Shown: piece after piece, positions 7,072-15,186 of the stretch | Layout of the letters: the number at the start of each line of letters is the position of its first letter | Numbering within the stretch: the stretch's first letter is position 1 | Source: an uncultured Marvinbryantia sp. | GTDB taxonomy: Bacteria; Bacillota; Clostridia; Lachnospirales; Lachnospiraceae | Assembly (NCBI GenBank): GCA_934408725.1 | Contig: CAKRVB010000044.1 | Location: 1-17,000, forward strand | Reading direction: 5' to 3' | Length of the DNA stretch: 17,000 nt | Translations under genes and position numbers: made by a program | The notes under the pieces: generated by a model | What the model was told of the DNA's origin: nothing | What the model saw: the letters and a program-made list of their open reading frames with translations, nothing else | Databases searched by the model: none

Positions 7072-9315
7072 ATGCATAGAAAACATACACTATTTGCAAA
7101 ATGCGCTTCCGGACTCTTATCATTCTCACTGATTATGAGCATGATTCCTTCTGTCCCAGCCTGGGCAGAAGACGATTTTTCTGAGGATATTTCAGCGGAA
7201 GAATCTGGATTGGATGCGGAAGCTGAAGATAGTGCTTCTATCTTCTATATTACGAAGTTCCCTGGATTCGAAAAGGATGAAGAGGGACATTTTACAGATG
7301 AACAGACAAAGGAGAAATACGGCGATCTGAAGGCTGTTCCAGGAACTGCCCTGGATGACTTAAAGCTCCCGGAGGATCTGGATCTGGAAGGTTACTGGGA
7401 GGCAGACGGACCGGATGTACCGTCTACTCTCACACTGGAGAAGATCGACTGGAAGTTAAAGACTGACAACCCGGAAGAGATCTATTCCGAAAGTTCACCG
7501 GAAGGCACTTACACTTTTATCCCGGATTACGAAGCTTATGTCGCTGATGATGAGTCTCTGGATGACATTCTTCTGGCTGAAGGTGTAAAGGACCTGTCCA
7601 TTGATGTAGTCATTGCTCCGGAAGAATCTGAGACTCAGGCATCAGAAGAAACAACTGCTCCTGCCGGTGAAGAACAGGTACCGCCTGCTGATCTTTCTGC
7701 AGATGGCGAAGCTGTTGTGACAGATCCTTCTGTTCAACCAGATGATACCATCCCATCCGACAGCAATGAAACGATCCCGGAAGCAACCGGCGATACACAG
7801 ACAGATGCTTCTGCCGATAGCAGTGGAGACATCAATATTTTTGATACAGTAGATGAATCTGCGATTGACGCAGGCACACAGGAAGAATATAAGGGCTCCG
7901 ATGAGAGTACTTCTACCGACGAAGGTGCTGTTCTCCTTCCAGGAGACTCTCAGGCACAGCCAGTCGTTGTACAGGAAGAAACCACTGCTCAGACAGAGAC
8001 CACTGCTCAGACGGAAACCGTTACTCAGACAGAGACCACTGCTCAGACGGAAACCGTTGCTCAGACAGAGACTGCTGCTCCTGCTGAGGCCACTGCCGAG
8101 TCTGATGCCGTGCAGGGAGAAACTACTGCTGACGTACAGACACAGGACGCCCCTCAGGGAGAACCGGCTGTACAGACCGTCACACTCACTGGTACATTGC
8201 AGTTCTTCAACCCAAATGCAACAGATCCTGTATACACTTATCCGACGGATGGATCAAAAGTGACCCTTACTGCCACTGATGCAAATGCAAATGTGATACC
8301 AGCCATCACTCTGCCATGTAATGCAGTTCTGACCAATCCGACTGTGAAGTTTGTCACAGATGGTGCAACGCAGACATATACTTTAACAACCGCTGATTTT
8401 ACAACGAATTCCACTCAGCGGATCACATTTACAGATGCAGCAAATAATCAGTACTCCGTTCAGCTTACTCTGACACAGAATGCACATCAGTTTGATGCTG
8501 CTACCTGTAATCATCTGTCCACCTGTACCGTATGCGGTGCAACCACAGGTGACTACGCCGCTCATACGAATGCAGGCAATGCGACCTGTACCAAGAATGC
8601 AACCTGTTCTGTATGCGGTGTAGAATTGTCCGGTACTGCACTGGGACATGACTGGAAGGATGCGACCTGTACCACACCGAAGACCTGCTCCCGCTGCCAG
8701 GCCACCGAAGGCAAAGCACTGGGACACGATCTTCGTGATGACTGGGAGACCATGGAAGCTTCTACTTATTCTTCCCACGGTTATCAGGAACGCTTCTGCC
8801 ATCGTGACAACTGTGATTACACCGAAGATCGTGACCTGAATATCGTAGGTAATCCGAATGACAATGCGATCCAGAACCTGTCTGAAGGTGCTACCTATGA
8901 CATCAACACACGCCTGACCTTCAGTGCATATGGCGCTGCAAGCGAGAACAGCAAACCAATTGCAAATGATATTCGCTACATTCCTTCTACCTGGTCGATT
9001 CAGGGAACTGCTGGAACCTGGCTGGATAACTTCAGCGGTGCGTTCTCCATTTCCAAGACCGGGACTTACACGGTTACTGTTACCTTCCAGAAACAGGTAT
9101 ACGGTGACGGAAGCTGGCAGAACACTGATATTGCAGACAGCAAGACCGTTACTTTCTCCATCGGAGGCAACTCTTCTGACGGAACCAACGATGCAGTCCG
9201 TATCAATCCACAGACTGGCGATCAGACACCGATTCTTCCATTTGTGATTGTACTGATTGTAGCTGCTGTTGTGATTATCGTAGTAGTAATCATGCGTAAG
9301 AAAAAACAGAACTAA
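7072..9315 (+). CDS. Sortase-anchored acidic surface protein with CxxC repeats
   Basis: This 747-aa protein has a signal peptide (basic HRKH, hydrophobic 11-25, cleavage after AWA at 30-32). A first folded region (about 50-195) resembles bacterial Ig-like repeats of the GTYTF type. A long Thr/Glu/Gln-rich linker (about 195-365) includes six-residue TETTAQ-type repeats (about 304-334). A beta-rich part follows (about 370-470), then CxxC modules (about 478-590) with CTVCG, CSVCG and CSRC joined by ALGHD motifs. A final beta-sandwich-like stretch precedes NPQTG (712-716), a hydrophobic span and RKKKQN, which is a complete sortase sorting signal. GAAAGGAG precedes the ATG. It is a single-gene unit. 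A wall-attached adhesin-like or binding role is inference; no enzymatic domain is recognised. Confidence 0.88.
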   Translation: MHRKHTLFAKCASGLLSFSLIMSMIPSVPAWAEDDFSEDISAEESGLDAEAEDSASIFYITKFPGFEKDEEGHFTDEQTKEKYGDLKAVPGTALDDLKLPEDLDLEGYWEADGPDVPSTLTLEKIDWKLKTDNPEEIYSESSPEGTYTFIPDYEAYVADDESLDDILLAEGVKDLSIDVVIAPEESETQASEETTAPAGEEQVPPADLSADGEAVVTDPSVQPDDTIPSDSNETIPEATGDTQTDASADSSGDINIFDTVDESAIDAGTQEEYKGSDESTSTDEGAVLLPGDSQAQPVVVQEETTAQTETTAQTETVTQTETTAQTETVAQTETAAPAEATAESDAVQGETTADVQTQDAPQGEPAVQTVTLTGTLQFFNPNATDPVYTYPTDGSKVTLTATDANANVIPAITLPCNAVLTNPTVKFVTDGATQTYTLTTADFTTNSTQRITFTDAANNQYSVQLTLTQNAHQFDAATCNHLSTCTVCGATTGDYAAHTNAGNATCTKNATCSVCGVELSGTALGHDWKDATCTTPKTCSRCQATEGKALGHDLRDDWETMEASTYSSHGYQERFCHRDNCDYTEDRDLNIVGNPNDNAIQNLSEGATYDINTRLTFSAYGAASENSKPIANDIRYIPSTWSIQGTAGTWLDNFSGAFSISKTGTYTVTVTFQKQVYGDGSWQNTDIADSKTVTFSIGGNSSDGTNDAVRINPQTGDQTPILPFVIVLIVAAVVIIVVVIMRKKKQN
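7981..8079 (+). repeat. 18-bp coding repeats in the surface-protein linker
   Basis: Near-identical 18-base units, ACTGCTCAGACRGARACC and variants, encode TETTAQ/TETVTQ/TETVAQ steps. They alternate in a 36-base higher-order pattern. Such repeats are prone to length change by slippage or recombination. Confidence 0.8.
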
Positions 9316-9347
9316 TCGTCATACGTTCACTTCTATGATGTGACCTA

Positions 9348-9390
9348 AAAAAATCAGGATAAACGTGAAATGCGTTTATCCTGATTTTTT
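9348..9390. terminator. Strong two-way terminator
   Basis: An 18-bp perfect inverted repeat (9348-9365 and 9373-9390) with a 7-base loop has an A-run on the outer left and a T-run on the outer right. It ends the surface-protein transcript 32 bases after its stop and could also block minus-strand transcription leaving the accessory island. Confidence 0.9.
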
Positions 9391-9495
9391 CGCTTCATAT
9401 CTGTTCAGTTCCCTCATAGTAGATTCTGAATACTTACTATTATTCTGTTATTTCAGCCAGGTCATTTGTCATGGGACAATTCCTCTCATCCTCTC

Positions 9496-9547
9496 AAGGG
9501 GCAAAACGCCCAACCTCAGACCTTGCACCTATTCAATTATTAAGGAG
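9496..9547 (+). repeat. Left copy of the island's inverted flank blocks
   Basis: Three short blocks, AAGGGGCAAAA (9496-9506), GACCTTGCACCTA (9519-9531) and AAGGAG (9542-9547), occur in the same order on the minus strand at 11560-11466. The intervals between blocks are shorter here. Confidence 0.5.
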
Positions 9548-9612
9548 AATTTCAAAGTCAATAAAACTGCGATTTTATTGAGTTAATAATTTGCCTTTAC
9601 CCTTAATTTCCC

Positions 9613-9753
9613 TGCCGAGAATTTGGCATTTTTACAGTTTATAACAAATTTCCCTTATGTAAAGCCTGCTTTCGCACCGCTCTGCGGCTCTGGGCTTGAC
9701 ATTCGCTCAATTTATTATTTGTCTGGTTTGTTGCCGAATTTGGCGGTTTTACG
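9613..9753 (+). repeat. Two copies of a TGCCG..AATTTGGC motif
   Basis: TGCCGAGAATTTGGCATTTT (from 9613) and TGCCGAATTTGGCGGTTTT (from 9732) match apart from a two-base gap and two substitutions. They lie about 119 bases apart in direct orientation. Each is nearly palindromic (GCCGAATTTGGC). They may be protein-binding sites or a remnant duplication. Confidence 0.45.
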
Positions 9754-9812
9754 CCACTTCCACATTTCTCCTGTATTGGCATAATTTGCTATCGGTTTTG
9801 CCCGGTTTGCTG

Positions 9813-9818
9813 TATAAT
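9813..9818 (+). promoter_or_regulatory. Possible -10 element for the 109-aa gene
   Basis: A perfect TATAAT lies 48 bases before the start codon. No good -35 hexamer is found at 16-18 bases upstream, so the promoter call is weak. Confidence 0.4.
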
Positions 9819-9865
9819 TAGGGTAGTTCTGCCACTAATTCTATACCATATACAGGAGGTTTGTT

Positions 9866-10195
9866 ATGAACAAAGCTACACTTCTCAACGCCCTAAATGA
9901 TTATTTGGCATATATTCAACTTGATTCATTAGGCGACATCAATCCGAAAATCAATGCTATTGTCACTTGCAGAGATTCAGCCAGTTGTCAGGATTCTATA
10001 ACTGAAAACTTTGTAAAATCAAATTTTATGATTATATTACCGGCGATTACTTTTTTCCGCCAATCATTAAACTCTCTTATCAAAGATGCAGATAGAAACC
10101 ATGATGAAGAAAAATTGGCTAAATATCGAGCTGAAAATAAACTGTTACAGCCATATTTTGATCTACTGAAGTCGTTCCATAAGTTCCTTAGTTGA
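9866..10195 (+). CDS. Accessory protein of 109 aa, function unknown
   Basis: The ORF has a strong AGGAGG site 7 bases before its ATG, which supports it as a real gene. The product is a small, probably cytosolic and mostly helical protein. It starts MNKATLLNALNDYLAYIQ, has a moderately hydrophobic stretch near 53-65 (FMIILPAITFF) too short for a sure membrane segment, and a charged helix near 70-95 (DADRNHDEEKLAKYRAENK). I recognise no family. Its last 33 bases overlap the end of the convergent 157-aa gene. It is the only plus-strand gene of the island. An accessory role paired with the opposite genes (for instance toxin-antitoxin) cannot be shown from sequence. Confidence 0.7.
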   Translation: MNKATLLNALNDYLAYIQLDSLGDINPKINAIVTCRDSASCQDSITENFVKSNFMIILPAITFFRQSLNSLIKDADRNHDEEKLAKYRAENKLLQPYFDLLKSFHKFLS

Positions 10196-10636
10196 ATCCA
10201 CATCAAAGTCTATTCCGCTACGGATTCGTTCTATGAACCGCTTTTGCTTATCAGTTAGCGGCACTTTTTGCTCGCCCCATCTTAGGAGATGTGCTGTTGC
10301 CAAGAGTCTTTTCCACTGAGCATTATCTATTTTGTACTCTTTATCAGTCCATTCCTCTTTTGGCTTTCTAACACTGAAATTCCGGTTGATGTAGTTGCTA
10401 TACTCAGTAAACGGCACATCTTTCGGAATTTCCCCTCCTATGTGCTTGAAGTTCATTCTGAGATACTTTAAATGCTCATATGATCCTTTTTCAAATTGTT
10501 TTGTCGCATTTTCTAAGTCTTTCAGTTCTGATTCCGTCAGCTCTGTTATTTCTTTGCGGTTGTCAGTTATTTGGACAGATGGAATTTCTGCCACTACCTC
10601 TGTTTTACTTGTTTCTAATTTCTTATTTTCTTTCAT
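10163..10636 (-). CDS. Accessory protein of 157 aa, paralog of the 150-aa neighbour
   Basis: The protein has a variable, charged N-terminus (1-55) and a conserved core beginning at GGEIPKDVPFTEY (67-79), then RNFSVRKPKEEWT (85-97). It ends in a C-terminal region with WGEQKVPLT and FIERIRSGIDFDVDS. No signal peptide, membrane segment or known catalytic motif is seen, so it is probably cytosolic. The core matches the 150-aa protein upstream at about 26 of 31 positions, so the two arose by duplication. GAGAGGA lies about 9 bases before the ATG. It is the second of the pair and its 3' end overlaps the convergent 109-aa gene. I do not recognise the family. That it is a gene is well supported by conservation between the copies. 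Confidence 0.78.
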   Translation of the reverse strand: MKENKKLETSKTEVVAEIPSVQITDNRKEITELTESELKDLENATKQFEKGSYEHLKYLRMNFKHIGGEIPKDVPFTEYSNYINRNFSVRKPKEEWTDKEYKIDNAQWKRLLATAHLLRWGEQKVPLTDKQKRFIERIRSGIDFDVDSTKELMERLQ

Positions 10637-10749
10637 TGTTTGATCCTCTCTTTTCTGTTTTTGCCTTTTATGTTTTGCCCAGGGAGAATCGGTTTTCCTA
10701 TTATTTTAAAGTTGCTATGTTTTCGTAGTTGATTATTTTGTCCTATGCT

Positions 10750-11202
10750 CTACTCAAGCCCTTCCAGAAGTTCATGCCATGAATCACTATTGAAGTCTGT
10801 CCCATTTCGCACCATTTCTATAAATTGCTTTTGGTAATTCGTCAATGGCTCTTTTTGTTTGCCCCATCCTTTGATTACCGCAGACATCATATGCCTGTCA
10901 TGGATTGACCAGTATTCTTTATAATCTTCATAAGTCCATTCTTCTTCGGGCTTTCTGACTTTGAAATTCCGTATGATGTAGTCGCCGTATTCCGTAAACG
11001 GCACATCCTTCGGGATTTCTCCGCCCTTATAGGTCATATTTTGTCTGACATACATGTAGTTCTTAAAGACTTCGGCTGATTTTCTCTGTATTTCTTCCCA
11101 CAGAGCCTCGTCCTCTTCGGTTACTTTCATCAATTCTTCTAATTCTTTTTGTTTATCGGTCATTTCTACCGGTATGTTTTCTGTATCATTTATTTCTTCC
11201 AA
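10750..11202 (-). CDS. Accessory protein of 150 aa with TTG start, paralog of the 157-aa neighbour
   Basis: The chosen start is TTG at 11200-11202, because AAGGAG sits 7 bases upstream. The next in-frame ATG (residue 14) has no ribosome site. After an acidic, coiled-coil-like N-terminus (about 14-50, rich in E and K) it has the core GGEIPKDVPFTEY (60-72) and RNFKVRKPEEEWT (78-90), then GWGKQKEPLT and QFIEMVRNGTDFNSDS. This is the same order as in the 157-aa protein. It is probably soluble and its function is unknown. The 113-base gap to the 157-aa gene shows no terminator, so they may form one unit. A leader inverted repeat lies at 11225-11266. Confidence 0.78.
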   Translation of the reverse strand: MEEINDTENIPVEMTDKQKELEELMKVTEEDEALWEEIQRKSAEVFKNYMYVRQNMTYKGGEIPKDVPFTEYGDYIIRNFKVRKPEEEWTYEDYKEYWSIHDRHMMSAVIKGWGKQKEPLTNYQKQFIEMVRNGTDFNSDSWHELLEGLE

Positions 11203-11224
11203 ATTTTTACTCCTTTATTGCGCT

Positions 11225-11266
11225 GGAGTTTAACGCCACTTCAAGGTTAGAAATAGGGTAAACTCC
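11225..11266 (-). repeat. Inverted repeat before the 150-aa gene
   Basis: GGAGTTTA (11225-11232) and TAAACTCC (11259-11266) are perfect 8-base arms around a 26-base loop, about 10 bases upstream of the AAGGAG site. It may be a leader hairpin affecting translation or a binding site. There is no T-run, so it is not an intrinsic terminator. Confidence 0.5.
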
Positions 11267-11307
11267 GCTATTTCGTTCTATGTATTGTTGTGATGCCTTC
11301 GTGCCAC

Positions 11308-11460
11308 CTAGATTATTTCAATTTTAAAAGGGTAAGAGAAAATTATTTTTAATTTTTCTTCTGAGGTCAAATTTTTGCACTCAGGCATTGTTTTTATTTT
11401 GGCTGCGAATTTGTAAATTTCTTCTATGTTTGCGATTATTGCTTTTTTCGTTTCTGACAT
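11308..11460 (-). CDS. Small ORF of 50 aa, function unknown
   Basis: A minus-strand ORF with ATG at 11458-11460 and TAG at 11308-11310, preceded by AAGGAG at ideal spacing (5 bases). The product begins MSETKKAIIANIEEIYKF, is lysine-rich and likely helical, has one cysteine (C28), and ends in the hydrophobic SYPFKIEII. It lies directly after a hairpin/T-run (11480-11515) and upstream of the two paralogous genes in the same orientation. It may be the first gene of that unit. I recognise no family; the ribosome site is the main evidence. Confidence 0.55.
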   Translation of the reverse strand: MSETKKAIIANIEEIYKFAAKIKTMPECKNLTSEEKLKIIFSYPFKIEII

Positions 11461-11465
11461 TTTTT

Positions 11466-11560
11466 CTCCTTATAATCAAAAAGACCTTGCGCCTAGTAAA
11501 ACTAGGTACAAGGTCAATTTTATGTTTGGACAGATAATGGGGCTATGTATTTTGCCCCTT
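11466..11560 (-). repeat. Right copy of the island's inverted flank blocks
   Basis: On the minus strand AAGGGGCAAAA (11560-11550), GACCTTGTACCTA (11515-11503) and AAGGAG (11471-11466) match the left flank in order. Here the second block is part of a full hairpin and the third serves the 50-aa ORF. A GGGGC/GCCCC stem (11539-11543 and 11554-11558) lies inside. Confidence 0.5.
11476..11515 (-). terminator. Terminator of the leu/ilv operon or leader attenuator of the island genes
   Basis: GACCTTG (11483-11489) pairs with CAAGGTC (11509-11515), enclosing a second stem CCTAG/CTAGG. On the minus strand the hairpin is followed by TTTTTG. It lies about 85 bases past leuD and only a few bases before the AAGGAG of the 50-aa ORF. 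It could end leuD transcription or attenuate transcription into the island. Confidence 0.65.
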
Positions 11561-11597
11561 AACAGGATATTTTACTTTGCCTGTTGACATCATTCTC

Positions 11598-12083
11598 TTA
11601 TTTATTATTGATATAATTGATCAGACCTTCTGCCTGGATGATCTTCTGCATGAATTCCGGGAATGCCTGTCCCTTAAATTCTGTGCCTTTGGTACGATTG
11701 TAGATCATACCGCTGTCGAAATCTACTTCTACTTCATCTCCATCTTCAATCCCCTTTGCTGCTGCAGGACATTCGATGATCGGCAGACCAATGTTGATGG
11801 AATTGCGGTAAAAGATTCTGGCAAAGGTCTCAGCGATCACACAGCTGACACCAGCAGCCTTAATAGCGATCGGTGCATGCTCTCTGGAAGAGCCACAGCC
11901 AAAGTTCTTGTCTGCTACAATGATATCTCCCTTATGTACTTTATTGACAAACTCTTTATCAATATCTTCCATACAATGAGTAGCCAGTTCTGCAGGATCT
12001 GAGGAATTCAGATATCTTGCCGGAATGATGACATCCGTATCTACGTTGTCTCCATATTTGAATACTTTTCCGTGTGCTTTCAT
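11598..12083 (-). CDS. leuD: 3-isopropylmalate dehydratase small subunit
   Basis: LeuD is the small subunit (swivel domain) of isopropylmalate isomerase, which interconverts 2- and 3-isopropylmalate together with LeuC. The 161-aa length fits the short, archaeal/clostridial form. Visible signatures are [17 protein letters not shown] (9-25), the active-site region [15 protein letters not shown] (57-71), and [27 protein letters not shown] immediately precedes the ATG. It starts 11 bases after leuC stops, so the two subunits are co-translated. It is the last gene of the ilvN-ilvC-leuC-leuD run; leuB does not follow. Confidence 0.95.
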   Translation of the reverse strand: MKAHGKVFKYGDNVDTDVIIPARYLNSSDPAELATHCMEDIDKEFVNKVHKGDIIVADKNFGCGSSREHAPIAIKAAGVSCVIAETFARIFYRNSINIGLPIIECPAAAKGIEDGDEVEVDFDSGMIYNRTKGTEFKGQAFPEFMQKIIQAEGLINYINNK

Positions 12084-12094
12084 CTTTCTCCTCC

Positions 12095-13363
12095 TTATAA
12101 TCCCAGTTCATCCGGTGTGGAAATCTTTCCTGTTACCGCACTTGCTGCTGCAACTGCCGGGCTGGCCAGATATACTTCTGATTTTACGTGTCCCATACGT
12201 CCTACAAAGTTACGGTTGGTAGTAGAGATACAACGTTCTCCTTCTGCCAGAATACCCATATAACCTCCAAGACATGGGCCACAGGTCGGTGTGCTGACTA
12301 CTGCTCCTGCCTCGATAAAGATCTTCAGCAGGCCCTCTTCCATAGCCTGAAGGTAGATCTTCTGCGTAGCCGGGATCACGATACAGCGTACACCCTTTTT
12401 CACCTTACGTCCTTTTAAGATCTCTGCTGCACATCTCAGATCTTCGATACGGCCATTGGTACAGGAACCGATCACAGACTGATCGATCACAACATCCTCA
12501 GAAATCTCATCCATGGTCTTTGTATTCTCCGGCAAATGCGGGAATGCGATCGTTGGCTTCAGTTCGCTTAAATCAATCGTGTATTCTTCATCATATACTG
12601 CATCCTCGTCTGCTTCAAAGATCTTATATGGACGTTTGGAATGTTCTTTCATGTAAGCAATCGCCAGATCATCTACCGGGAAGATTCCATTCTTTCCACC
12701 AGCTTCAATAGCCATGTTCGCAATCGTAAAACGATCATCCATAGACAGATTCTGAATGCCTTCTCCGGTAAATTCCATAGAACGGTACAGCGCTCCATCC
12801 ACTCCTATCATACCAATGATATGAAGGATTACGTCTTTTCCGCTTACCCATTTGGATGGCTTGCCAACCAGATTAAATTTAATAGCTGACGGTACTTTGA
12901 ACCATGCCTTTCCAGTCGCCATACCCGCTGCCATATCAGTACTTCCCACACCGGTAGAAAATGCTCCCAGTGCTCCATAAGTGCAGGTATGAGAGTCCGC
13001 CCCGATGATGACATCTCCGGCAACCGTCAGACCACTCTCCGGAAGCAGTGCATGTTCAATTCCCATCTGTCCAACATCAAAATAATTGGTAATATCATGC
13101 TTTGCAGCAAACTGGCGTACACATTTACAGTGCTCTGCGGACTTGATATCCTTATTTGGGATAAAATGATCCATAACCAGCGCAATCTTATCTTTGTTAA
13201 ATACGCCTTCTTTTGTAAACTTATCCATCTCGTGAATCGCTACCGGTGAGGTAATATCATTACCAAGTACCAGATCCAGATCTGCTTCAATCAGCTGTCC
13301 AGCTTCCACAGATGGAAGACCTGCAGCTGCAGCAAGAATCTTCTGAGTCATTGTCATTCCCAT
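12095..13363 (-). CDS. leuC: 3-isopropylmalate dehydratase large subunit
   Basis: LeuC is the aconitase-type catalytic subunit that carries the [4Fe-4S] cluster of isopropylmalate isomerase. At 422 aa it is the short form that pairs with a separate short LeuD. The cluster cysteines are C301 (GSCTNG) and C361 and C364 (CGPCLGG). Substrate/active-site stretches MDHFIPN (64-70) and [15 protein letters not shown] (121-135) are intact. AAGGAG lies 10 bases before the first ATG; ATG codons at residues 3 and 5 are possible alternatives. It sits 90 bases after ilvC with a hairpin between, so expression relative to ilvC may be reduced or separately tuned. Confidence 0.95.
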   Translation of the reverse strand: MGMTMTQKILAAAAGLPSVEAGQLIEADLDLVLGNDITSPVAIHEMDKFTKEGVFNKDKIALVMDHFIPNKDIKSAEHCKCVRQFAAKHDITNYFDVGQMGIEHALLPESGLTVAGDVIIGADSHTCTYGALGAFSTGVGSTDMAAGMATGKAWFKVPSAIKFNLVGKPSKWVSGKDVILHIIGMIGVDGALYRSMEFTGEGIQNLSMDDRFTIANMAIEAGGKNGIFPVDDLAIAYMKEHSKRPYKIFEADEDAVYDEEYTIDLSELKPTIAFPHLPENTKTMDEISEDVVIDQSVIGSCTNGRIEDLRCAAEILKGRKVKKGVRCIVIPATQKIYLQAMEEGLLKIFIEAGAVVSTPTCGPCLGGYMGILAEGERCISTTNRNFVGRMGHVKSEVYLASPAVAAASAVTGKISTPDELGL

Positions 13364-13392
13364 GATTCTATTTCTCCTTTATCGCTTACTAC

Positions 13393-13430
13393 AAAATCCG
13401 GAACAACTTACATACGCCGTCCCGGATTTT
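13393..13430 (-). terminator. Hairpin in the ilvC-leuC gap
   Basis: AAAATCCGG (13393-13401) and CCGGATTTT (13422-13430) form a 9-bp stem with a 20-base loop. The minus-strand T-run is only four long, so it is a weak terminator or a processing/attenuation hairpin rather than a full stop. No separate promoter for leuC is evident after it. Confidence 0.6.
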
Positions 13431-13453
13431 TCATACACTATTATGATATCTGA

Positions 13454-14557
<1,104 letters not shown>

Positions 14558-15055
14558 CTATAAATATCTGACATCGTCTGCCCCACGGGATAATCCTGTC
14601 ATACCTGTTCTGGCAAGTTCCAGAATCTCGTAGTCACGAATCAGCTCCAGAAATGCAGATAACTTACCCTGATCTCCGGTCAGTTCGATGATCATAGATG
14701 ACTTTGCCACATCTACTACCTTCGCACGGAAAATATCACAAATTGCATTGATACCCTGACGATCCTGGGCATCTGCACGCAGCTTCACCATAATCAGCTC
14801 TCTGTTCACGCTGTCACCAGGCTTCAGTGTCTTCACATCTGCCACATCCACAAGCTTTCGCACCTGCTTCTCTATCTGATCCAGGATCTGTTCATCTCCA
14901 TTTACCACTACTGTCATTCTGGAATATCTCGGATCAGCTGTCACACCTACCGTAAGACTGTCGATGTTGTAACCACGACGGCTGAACAGCCCTGCTACAC
15001 GGCTCAGTACACCTGATGTATTATCTACCAGCATGGATAACACTCTCTGATTCAT
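14558..15055 (-). CDS. ilvN: Acetolactate synthase small (regulatory) subunit
   Basis: IlvN/IlvH binds valine through an ACT domain and controls the catalytic subunit IlvB. The 165-aa protein starts MNQRVLSMLVDNTSGVLSRVAGLFSRRGYNIDSLTVG, the classic ACT start, and has a second domain (about 80-160). The start at 15055 is preferred because AGGGGTG lies about 6 bases upstream and the longer ATG at 15148 falls upstream of the predicted transcription start (about 15132). The catalytic gene ilvB is not beside it, so the subunit gene is orphaned here. It heads the ilvN-ilvC-leuC-leuD run. Confidence 0.93.
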   Translation of the reverse strand: MNQRVLSMLVDNTSGVLSRVAGLFSRRGYNIDSLTVGVTADPRYSRMTVVVNGDEQILDQIEKQVRKLVDVADVKTLKPGDSVNRELIMVKLRADAQDRQGINAICDIFRAKVVDVAKSSMIIELTGDQGKLSAFLELIRDYEILELARTGMTGLSRGADDVRYL

Positions 15056-15086
15056 TCTTTCACCCCTTTTGTGTAAACTCACGTAT

Positions 15087-15123
15087 CTGTTCAGTACTTT
15101 TCCAAAACAATGTCCCTGAACAG
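15087..15123 (-). promoter_or_regulatory. Leader inverted repeat of the ilvN operon
   Basis: CTGTTCAG (15087-15094) and CTGAACAG (15116-15123) are perfect 8-base arms with a 21-base spacer, within the predicted 77-nt leader. No T-box, leader peptide with Leu/Ile/Val runs, or T-run is found. An operator or an RNA hairpin are both possible. Confidence 0.55.
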
Positions 15124-15138
15124 TTACAGACTTTCTAT

Positions 15139-15167
15139 ATTTTACCAACTATATTTTTGTTTGTCAA
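15139..15167 (-). promoter_or_regulatory. Promoter of the ilvN-ilvC-leuC-leuD operon
   Basis: Minus-strand TTGACA (15162-15167), 17-base spacer, TAAAAT (15139-15144). The -35 lies only about 20 bases past the stop of the CBS-domain gene, with no terminator between, so read-through from upstream may add to expression. Confidence 0.8.
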
Positions 15168-15186
15168 TGTTAATCGCTTTAATGTG

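Larger units (their letters stand above)
9391..9865. other. Gene-free left flank of the accessory island
   Basis: About 475 bases without a supportable ORF. Visible items are a block pair shared in inverted orientation with 11466-11560, a repeated near-palindromic motif (9613-9636 and 9731-9753), and a GC-rich patch 9665-9700 with a CCGC-TCT-GCGG hairpin. A TATAAT at 9813-9818 lies upstream of the next gene. Composition differs from the surface-protein gene. It looks like a decayed or non-coding end of an inserted element, but no transposase or integrase is seen. Confidence 0.6.

Noticed and set aside
9365..9586. Plus-strand ORF of 73 aa
   Set aside because: It starts inside the terminator hairpin, has no ribosome site and has unlikely composition.
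9655..9702. Minus-strand 15-codon ORF in the GC-rich patch (MSSPEPQSGAKAGFT)
   Set aside because: No ribosome site and too short to support. The patch looked vaguely like sequence seen near integrative elements, but I could not back this with a gene.
9866..11202. Known toxin-antitoxin or phage-defence module
   Set aside because: The layout is suggestive but no toxin, antitoxin, nuclease, helicase or reverse-transcriptase motif can be seen in any of the small proteins.
15056..15148. N-terminal extension of ilvN by 31 codons
   Set aside because: The upstream ATG lies before the predicted transcription start and the extension is unlike IlvN proteins; the ATG at 15055 has a good ribosome site.
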